A stretch of DNA of 64,000 bases from Peromyscus leucopus. Its lineage: Eukaryota; Chordata; Mammalia; Rodentia; Cricetidae. Location of the stretch: positions 67,538,164-67,602,163 of the forward strand of contig NC_051073.1 in assembly GCF_004664715.2 (NCBI RefSeq), in the 5' to 3' direction. This document shows positions 56,966 to 64,000 of the stretch, in pieces; within the stretch, counting starts at the first letter, position 1; every line of letters begins with the position of its first letter. The notes below the pieces were generated by a model. That model was not told the origin of the DNA and ran no database searches. It saw only the letters and a list, made by a program, of their open reading frames with translations. Both the position numbers and the translations under genes were made by a program.

Positions 56966-57394
56966 TTTGCTTAGCAAATCTTGTTCTTTCCTCTGAAATT
57001 GAGCTTAGGCTGTCAATAAAAATCGAAGCCACCACCCCCAGGACAAGATGGTACACCTGAGGCTAATGTGAAGAAAGGTCCAAAGGAAGCTTTGAAGGGT
57101 ATTATCTGTGTTGTTTAGAACTTGCTCAAAGCTAGGGACTTAGATGCAGCCACTCTGTCAATAAAACATTAAACTATTCCTTTATTCCTTTATGTCATTT
57201 GAAAATAATTATTTACTAATATAGTAACTGGGCCAGAAGAACAAAGAAATATACTTCATATTCAATTGAGTAGTTTCAGCTTGATTGATAGAAACAAGAA
57301 TGTACTATGTCATTGTTTGAAAAAAAAAAAAGACAAAAGAGTGCTTTTCACTGCTTAACTGTCCTGTGTCAAATCCCCCATTCATGCTTCTATT
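56966..57394. other. Unique DNA
   Basis: A stretch ending in AATAAA (57160) looks superficially like a gene 3' end but has no poly-A tail or recognised coding part. A-run at 57319-57331. Confidence 0.45.
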
Positions 57395-58135
57395 TTTTTA
57401 TTCTTTGAGAATATTTTTTACATTCCTTTCCACTACCCAACTCTGCCCAGATCTTCTAACCTCCCTATCATGCAACTTCCTGTTCTTCCTTTCTCTCTCT
57501 TAAAATAAAAAAGGAAAGGAAGGAAGAGAAAAGAAAGCAAAATAAATAAATAAAACAAAGCAAAACAAAACAAAAATATGGAGTTCTATGCTGGCCAACT
57601 ACTCCTGAGTGTGATGCCTGTCCTGGAGTGTGGCTGGTATATCCAGTGTCACTCCATTGGGGGAAAAAAGTGATTTTCCTTTCACAATGTTATCAATTGC
57701 AAATAGCTTCCGGGCTAGGGGTAGACTTTGGCCCACCACCTCTCCTCAATGCTTTCAGCTTGTATAAGTCTTATGAATGCTGTTAGACTCTCTGTGAGTT
57801 TATATGTGCATCCTACTTACTGTGTTTGGAAAATGTTCTTTCCTTAAAATCATTCCCCACCTGATAATGTCTCTTATAATCCTTTCACTTCCTATTCTTC
57901 ATGGATTCCTAAGCCCTGAGGTGTGATAAAGACATCCTGTTTAGAGATGAACATTCCAATGTCTCTTATCTCTGCATACTGTCCAGTTGTGGATCTCTAT
58001 GTTAATTCCCATCTACAGCAAATAAAAAATAAAAGGGCTTCACTAATGAGTGTTGGTATCACACAATATCTAGTTGGAGTATTATCTTCCATATTATATA
58101 GTAACTCTACTTAAATTCATTATATATGTATATAT
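57395..58135 (-). mobile_element. Rodent L1 (Lx-type) 3' region, antisense
   Basis: 'ttttattctttgagaatatt', 'ctctgcccagatcttctaac', 'tgatgcctgtcctggagtgt', 'aaatagcttccgggctaggg', 'ttcctaagccctgaggtgtg' and 'actgtccagttgtggatctc' match the antisense L1 region also present at 16300 and 37073. An AAAAC/AAGG-rich patch lies at 57500-57578. Confidence 0.8.
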
Positions 58136-58194
58136 TTTAAGAAATTTATATAATAGTGGTTTTCAAATGCCCTTTCCCCCATTCATGTTTAGCT

Positions 58195-58740
58195 TGGACT
58201 ATTTTTTAATTATGTATTTTTTGAGATTATAATATAATTACACCATCCTCATCTTCGCTTTCCTTTCCTGAAACCCTCCTGTTATACCCATTCTTGTTCT
58301 CTTTCAAATTCATGGCCTCTTTTTTTTTCTTTAATTTTTGTTACATACATACTTGTAGATACATGTAAATTCCTAAGTACATAAATATTTTCTGCACAGT
58401 CTGTTTGCTTTCAGGGATGATTGTGTGATTTTGTATAACCAATTGATGTGTTCCTCCTGGATAAGACTGTTTCTCTTGTTCTCAGCATTTCTTAGTTGAC
58501 TGTAATTCTTTGTGTAGGCTTGAGACCTCATGGGCTTGCCTTATCCATGTTAGCATGTCTTTTCAAAGGGCCATTAGTGAGTCATCTGAACTGATTGTTC
58601 ACAGTTACATTTTTTGCTTCTTAAGGACATATGGGATCTAGTGATCTGCAGTCATGTGTCTACTTTAGCATAAACACTTATCTGTTTTCAATCTCTCATT
58701 CTTTCCTTTTGGAAATTAGAACTGTGTTTTTAGCTTATAT
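58195..58740 (-). mobile_element. Rodent L1 3' end, antisense
   Basis: 'gattataatataattacacc', 'ctctttcaaattcatggcct', 'cacagtctgtttgctttcag', 'ttgtataaccaattgatgtg', 'ctgtaattctttgtgtaggc' and 'ttgagacctcatgggcttgc' are the reverse complement of a second rodent L1 3' type, a longer version of the 41690 fragment. Confidence 0.85.
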
Positions 58741-59904
58741 AGAGTGAATGAAAAATTTTTGTAAGGTTTTCATCCTATCTATTCATTCTGGGCCTGAAGT
58801 CTTTAGTTTCAAAGGTAGGGGAAGAACGTTAACAAAGGCAGAGATTGTGTTTTATTGCCTAGAAACATGGGAGAGTTGGAGAAGTGTCCATGACATAGCT
58901 CTGGGCTATTCAACATCCATCTGCTGCCTGGGCTTCAGTTGATGTAAAAGTCTCCATATAAGCCACATATGTGGCTTTATTGATGTAATGTTCGTCTCAG
59001 AGGAGGAGTAAATGTGCCTCAGTTGATGCCATGAGTGGGTCACTTCACTACTGTCTCCTATTAGCACATCCTCTTCTTTTCCCACACAGACAACTACACC
59101 TTCAGTATGCAGAGTCATGAAGAAAGCAGAGAACTTTTGCTTTGTCCTTCCAAGGTTGAGGAACTAGAATGGAGAGAGCATTAGTGACTCTCCTTTGTGG
59201 ACACCACCACATCACAGCCTCCTCCATGACTGATTCTAGGAGGCAATCTGATTTCTAAGTCTCTGCATAAAAGATGGACAGTATTTCCCACTTTTTCCGT
59301 GTCTCACACTTTAGCTGGCACAGGCTGCTGTCTTACAAGAGCTCTGTAATCATCCCTACTCAAAGCACACCACTAGAAAAGGCCTGGCGGTTTGCTCAAT
59401 TCAGCAAGCGTCCAGTCAAGGAAGATGCTAGTCTCTTCCTTGGCGATGACTCAAATTATATGGCCATTGCCTTGAGAATCCCCCTGGTTTGGCTTCAAGC
59501 AGGTAAGTATTCTCCATTCTCCACATCCAGAAAATCCAGAAGGGAACTTGCTAACTTTTCTGAGCAGCGTATTCATCAAAAGAGCTAGACCCAATCTACC
59601 TCTCTTATCTCTAGTCTTTTTTCAAGTTAACTTGGGAATAAGTGACAAAATCATAGTTGGTGATTCTCCCAGCTCTCAGTAAGCCCTATGAAAGGCATGA
59701 GGCTCTGATTCTAGGAAGCTCATTCAGAATGTGAAGTACTTAATGAAGAATACTTAAATCCTGAATTTAGCTACAATTTGATCATGTACAAATGTATTTT
59801 AAAAAATTCATTACACTTGGAGAATTTCTAAAGTAGATTAAATTAGTCACTTTTCTGATGATTACCCTAATTCGATCTCCCAACGGCTCTTATAGTTGAG
59901 TCAT
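58741..59904. other. Unique DNA with strong 5' splice-site-like motif at 59503
   Basis: No repeat is recognised over 58860-59700. A plus frame of 104 codons (59274-59588) contains CAAGCAG-GTAAGTAT, a near-perfect donor, with the putative exon ending at 59502. Possible acceptors upstream (GATTCTAG at about 59238) are weak. The encoded peptide is not recognised. Confidence 0.35.
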
Positions 59905-60900
59905 ATGATGTTTCTACTTCTAGATTTTGAGGAATCATTACACTGATTTCCATAATGGCAGCACCAGTTTATATCCCTCCCAACTGTGAATAAGGATTCC
60001 TCTTACCCCACATCCACGCCAGAATTTATAATCACACAGTTTCTTCATAATGGTCATTCTGAAATGAGGGTGAGAGATAATTTCCAGGTACTTTTAGTTT
60101 GTATCTCCCTGATGACTAATGATGCTGTATGCATTTAAAATGTTTTTAACTTGCCGGGCGTGGTGGCACACGCCTTTAATCTCAGCACTCGGGAGGCAGA
60201 GCCAGGAGGATCTCTGTGAGTTCAAGGCAGCCTGGGCTACCAAGTGAGTTCCAGGAAAGGTGCAAAGCTATACAGAGAAACCCTGTCTTGAAAAACAAAA
60301 CAAAAAAATGTTTTTAACCATTTTTATTTTGTCTTTTGAGAATTCTGTTAATTTCAGTAGCTCAGGTTTTTTGTTTGTTTGTTTGTTTGATTGATTGGTT
60401 GGTTTTCTTGAAGCTTTGAGTTCTTTATATATACTAGATATTAATCCTCTGCTAGATGTATAGATGAGGATTTTTTTTTCCAATTCTGTGGGACTCCTCT
60501 TCACTTGATTGGTGTCTCTTTTGCTATAAGAAGCTTCTTAGTTTCATGAGGTCCATGATGATTGGGAGCTGTACTTCCTAGGCAAAGGGAGTCTGAATTA
60601 GAAAGTCCTAATCTGTCCTGTATGTTGCAGACAGATCCCTCTTTTTTCTTGTAGAAATTCAAGGCTTCACATTTAACAATGAGGCCTTTGATGCATTTGA
60701 AGTTGATTTCTATAGAGTGAGGCACAAGAGTCTCATTTTCTTCTCCTATATGTGGACATCCAATTTTCTCAGCACCATGTGTTGAAGATGCTTTCTTTCC
60801 CCCAGCATTTGTTGTTGTCTTTGTTTTTGTTTTTGATGTTTTGTCCAAAATCAGATTTCTAGAATTGTGTGAACTTCAGTATAAGTCTTTGGACCCTAAA
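59905..60900 (-). mobile_element. L1 LINE (ORF2/3' region), antisense, split by B1
   Basis: 'tttccataatggcagcacca', 'gtttatatccctcccaactg', 'tttgtatctccctgatgact', 'gagttctttatatatactag', 'ccaattctgtgggactcctc', 'atttgaagttgatttctata' and 'tctcagcaccatgtgttgaa' are the reverse complement of the conserved late part of an L1. It is decayed, with no intact frame. B1 occupies 60151-60304. Confidence 0.85.
60151..60304 (+). mobile_element. B1 SINE inserted in L1, with target-site duplication
   Basis: 'gccgggcgtggtggcacacg', 'cctttaatctcagcactcgg', 'gaggatctctgtgagttcaa', 'tgagttccaggaaaggtgca' and 'aagctatacagagaaaccct' give an intact cricetid-type B1. AAAATGTTTTTAAC flanks it at 60137-60150 and 60305-60318, a perfect 14 bp. 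Confidence 0.97.
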
Positions 60901-61070
60901 GAAGAATCTACCAATGATGTTTAGCCAAATTTACATGATATCAATCTACCTTTTAATTATGTATGTTGATGCTCATGGACAAATGCCACATTCAGCCTTA
61001 ATCAGAGAAGCCTCCTTTTTTCAGTGAAATGTGGTAAATACAGAAATATAACTGCTCAAGGTAGTGAGAG
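60901..61070. other. Unique DNA
   Basis: Nothing recognised between the L1 and the solo LTR. It ends with the LTR target site GAGAG (61066-61070). Confidence 0.5.
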
Positions 61071-61246
61071 TGAAAGACCCTAGCCCTTCAGGCTTACACC
61101 CCCAAGCCTCAGGAAAAGAGAAACTTCAAGCACCAGGAAATGAGAAACTAAAAATCTAGTTGCAAGGGCAACCTGACTTAGCCATTGTTCAATCTCCCTG
61201 CAACCATATAACAATGTAAAAAGATTTCTATTAAGAGATGTGCTCA

Positions 61247-61407
61247 GCCGGGCGGTGGTGGCACACCCCTTTAATCCCAGCACTCGGGAGGCAGAGGCAG
61301 GCGCATCTCTGTGAGTTCGAGGCCAGCCTGGTCTCCAAAGCGAGTTCCAGGAAAGGCGCAAAGCTACACAGAGAAACCCTGTCTCGAAGAAAAAAAAAAA
61401 AAAAAAA
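61247..61407 (+). mobile_element. B1 SINE nested in the solo LTR
   Basis: 'gccgggcggtggtggcacac', 'gtgagttcgaggccagcctg', 'gcgagttccaggaaaggcgc' and 'aaagctacacagagaaaccc' lead into a long A tail. It is nearly undiverged, with intact CpGs. AAGAGATGTGCTCA flanks it (61233-61246, 61408-61421), a perfect 14 bp. It inserted after the LTR and is among the youngest elements here. Confidence 0.97.
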
Positions 61408-61636
61408 AAGAGATGTGCTCAACTGTGACTGGGATAGTTGCAGGTGTTCCAGGAAGGACCACTGTGACCTTTGTGTAAACTCCACTCTCACCCTGATATC
61501 CCTCCTTGAGGTTTCAGGAAGAATGTACCTGTTGACGTAACTGTACCCCCTCTGTGATCACTCTGTAACCAGACCATGATCTTGTGAAATGAAACTGTAT
61601 GGGAATTGCAATCTTGTGGGGTTTGTGGATTTTTCC

Positions 61637-61643
61637 TTTATAA
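61637..61643 (+). promoter_or_regulatory. LTR TATA-like box
   Basis: TTTATAA inside the solo LTR, 74 bp upstream of the AATAAA, the spacing expected for U3 promoter and R region. Activity is unknown. Confidence 0.5.
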
Positions 61644-61716
61644 GCCCTTATGGGGCTGCAGTAAGATGCGGCTCTTGCTCTTAGGAGCAGAGTTTGCCCT
61701 TCTATATAGAAGCTTA

Positions 61717-61722
61717 AATAAA
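61717..61722 (+). terminator. LTR polyadenylation signal
   Basis: AATAAA in the R region of the solo LTR, followed by T-rich U5 sequence. Confidence 0.55.
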
Positions 61723-61809
61723 AACCTCTTGCTATTGCATCAACTGGACTGGAGTCTGGGTTCTTGGGGTGCCCACTTGAGACCCTAAACTTTGGGGTCC
61801 AACAGAGAG

Positions 61810-63537
61810 TACTTTAAGAATAAATAGTCAGCTATAACTGAGATATTTATATTACCCACTCTAAGGCTCTGGGAATATTGCAAAAGAAGGTGCAGGAAGA
61901 ATGCAAGAGATAGATGATGCACAGAAGAGAGGTTACTGAATGGTATCTTCTGGGCATGATACAACCTTTCCAATCATGAACTCATTGCATTTTCACGTGG
62001 CTACACCAAATATGCACACTAATGGAAATGGCAACAATCAATCATGGATGGAGGTTGGGCTTAAGAGTCCCACCCCTTCAACTGAGCTGGAGAGTCACTG
62101 CCATCAGTTGTACAACCACTGGCAAGCCCTCCAGCATCCAATGGAGAGTCTTAAACCTGTGGTCACAAAATGACTCTGATTAAGCCCATTGTGTCTCCAG
62201 GTTCTGTCATTACAGATATCGTATTGTGGGCATTTTTGCTTGCTTAGACTCGTGTTACACTGTGATAAGGATGATGGGATTCTGTCCCATCTGAGGACTC
62301 TGAGCACTCCCATCTGCCTACTGCGGAGTTAAGACAAGCCAGACTTATCCCAGACTAGACAGACACCTTGACTGATTTCCATGTCAGCCTTTAGGTAACC
62401 TTTGTCTGACCCATCTGATTGGAAAGTGAATATTTGTATCAATCGTAAACAATCCAATGGACAGATTTTCTTTTTTTATTGTACAATAAAATGATCAGAT
62501 CAGCTGAATAACATGACTAATTGTTCTTAATTACACAAAGTGCTGGCCACTATTCTTTTAAAAAAAGGCAATCAGTTGTATTTGAGCTGGACCCAGGGGA
62601 GCCTAGGATAGAAATTATAGTTACAAATGTATCCCCTCCTTTATTAGACATGCTTAAGCTATTATAAAAACATGTTTCCTTTAAAATGTAAGCATGTGGT
62701 ATTTACAAAAGGCTTGGTACAGCCTTCCAAATCTCAGTTTTGTTGACACCATTCAATAAATTTGTGTGCGTATGAATGAAAATGAAGCTGTACTTCATTA
62801 GTCAATTTCACAGAATTCTAATTACTTCTAGCGAGAGAAGATCTTGTTTAGAAAGATAATTAATGTGGGTCAAGGTGAAAAACAGGTTACAGAGCAAATG
62901 TGCATAAAAGTAACAACTTATTAGGAAATAAAATGTCTAACTAATCCTGTCAGCCATTTGGACGAAGGGAAAGAATATTTAACATGTACATGCTTGTGTG
63001 CACACACCATACACAAGCACAAAATATTTTTAAAGAATTTGGTATCTAAAAGATCCAAAGAACTGTCTTTGACTCCCTTTTCTCTTCTGAATATGAGGGC
63101 TAATGTTTTACAAATAACCAGATGTGTAAATTGTACTAACAAATTTATTTTTACCATCAAGCATTGTGCAGATTAGATTTTTCATTCCCAACTTTCTTTA
63201 TTGATAGAGTAATAAAAATATTAAAGGCAATGAAAAAGGTAATGATACCATCTTAAGCACATTTTCAAGGTGTATCGGCTTCACTAGGTGGTTGCTCAGC
63301 ACATTATAGAACATTTTCACTCCAAAACCTTGTTAGATCTGTGCAACTTCTTCTCCTTTCAGCAGGTGGATATCTAGTGTCTCCAACTTCCTATAACAAG
63401 AACTGAAGAGGCAGACTGATATCTCATCCTCCTGCTTCTTTTCTGCTATAAGACAAAATGAAATATTTTCTTGATTTTTAGATTTTAATTGAAAAACAAT
63501 ATTGTCATTAATGAAAGAAAATTCTCACATGTCAGGC
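61810..63537. other. Unassigned DNA
   Basis: 62040-62330 is less AT-rich and may be an old unclassified repeat. 62340-63530 is AT-rich and unique by eye. No exon recognised. Frames are 79 codons or shorter. Confidence 0.45.
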
Positions 63538-63870
63538 TCTGGAGATTACCCAGTGGTTAAAGCTATTGGCATATAAGTGTGAGGACCATAAGTGTAGTAG
63601 GTCTCCATAAGCACATCAAAGTGGGTACAGTAGGGCACTGTAGTTCCATCATACCTATGGTCTGGAGAGAGAGTGAGGCAAGAGACTCTCTGGAAACATG
63701 CAGACCAACAAGCCTGGTACACTTAGTGGTGTAAACCAAGACCCTGTCTCAAACAAGGTATAAACTAAGGACTAACACCCCAGATTGTTCTTTCCCTGCC
63801 ATACTCAAAATTCTGTAGATGTGCCTGCACTTGCCCACATGAGGATGTGTGTATATATGGTACGTGTACA
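63538..63870 (+). mobile_element. B4 SINE
   Basis: 'ctggagattacccagtggtt' and 'aaagctattggcatataagt' form the ID-like head. 'gtgaggaccataagtgtagt' follows, then a B1-like half with 'gaccaacaagcctggtacac' and 'aaccaagaccctgtctcaaa'. A CA/TG-rich tail leads into the tetranucleotide repeat. Confidence 0.75.
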
Positions 63871-63879
63871 CGTGTGCAC

Positions 63880-63990
63880 ACACACATCATTCATACATAC
63901 ATACATAAATACATACATACATACACACATACATACAAATCATTCACAGACATACATCATTCACTCACATACACATGCATGCAGATAAAA
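63880..63990. repeat. (CATA)n tetranucleotide repeat
   Basis: CATA/CATT units with several interruptions, at the tail of the B4 and close to the window edge. Confidence 0.9.
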
Positions 63991-64000
63991 AGCATCTCAC

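Larger units (their letters stand above)
61071..61804 (+). mobile_element. Solo LTR of a class I (gammaretrovirus-like) ERV
   Basis: Starts TGAAAGACCC (61071) and ends GGGTCCAACA (61804), imperfect terminal inverted repeats of the TG...CA type. GAGAG flanks both sides (61066-61070, 61805-61809). A TATA-like TTTATAA lies at 61637-61643 and AATAAA at 61717-61722. The stretch after the polyadenylation signal resembles the R/U5 of murine-type gammaretroviral LTRs. No primer-binding site or gag/pol/env sequence follows, so it is a recombined solo LTR of about 560 bp once the nested B1 is removed. It cannot encode virus. Confidence 0.85.

Noticed and set aside
56997..57190. Possible processed pseudogene ending in AATAAA
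   Set aside because: No recognisable protein in any frame, no poly-A tail after the signal and no flanking duplication.
60268..60848. Minus-strand frames of 78 and 115 codons inside L1
   Set aside because: Decayed L1 3'-region sequence. Not an intact ORF2 and not a host gene.

Overview
The window looks like non-coding nuclear DNA from a rodent, most likely a cricetid (hamster, vole or deer-mouse group). The evidence is the SINE content. There are B1 (7SL-derived), B2/B3 (tRNA-derived), B4 (ID-B1 composite) and ID elements on both strands. The youngest B1 copies (60151-60304, 61247-61407) carry a right half reading 'ccaggaaaggcgcaaagctacacagag', which I associate with cricetids rather than Mus. 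Older mammalian layers are also present: L2, MIR, L1M 3' ends, a MER20-like hAT element and an MLT1/MST-type LTR. Family names come from memory of consensus sequences and were not checked with RepeatMasker.

I found no protein-coding gene, rRNA, tRNA gene, snRNA or CRISPR array. Every open frame is short (at most 167 codons). The longest ones read through simple repeats or SINEs. The DNA is AT-rich, CpG-poor and microsatellite-rich, as expected of a large intron or a gene desert.

Layout. 1-12 kb: mostly unique DNA with an MLT1-like LTR (2.7-3.0 kb), old B1 copies, a B4, and an unclassified rodent repeat ending in a hAT-like terminus (9.6-10.3 kb). 12-24 kb: B3, B4, a quiet stretch with a perfect 14-bp palindrome and an ATTAAT-rich tract (14.9-15.7 kb), a 1.2-kb antisense rodent L1 3' region (16.3-17.5 kb), a TG/AG compound microsatellite, an L1M 3' end, an ID element and a URR1-type element. 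24-36 kb: B3 copies, a MER20-like element (27.6 kb), a 22-bp minisatellite beside a TA microsatellite (29.6 kb), and a nested rodent repeat cluster (30.6-31.5 kb). 36-50 kb: L1 interrupted by B1, a CpG-rich hairpin (40.07 kb), a local direct duplication 1.56 kb apart (44.7 and 46.3 kb), and a B2 with target-site duplication. 50-64 kb: a MIR split by a B1, three splice-site-flanked candidate exons (51.2, 52.6, 59.5 kb), two good L2 fragments, about 2.5 kb of antisense L1, a solo LTR with its own B1 insertion (61.07-61.80 kb), and a B4 at the right edge.

Two regional patterns stand out. Nine of eleven L1 pieces lie on the minus strand, which would fit an intron of a plus-strand transcription unit. 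Several inserts keep readable target-site duplications, so their relative ages can be ordered. No wholly new biological system is evident. The best leads are the local duplication, the solo LTR, the candidate exons, the conserved-looking palindromic stretch, the CpG hairpin and the minisatellite.
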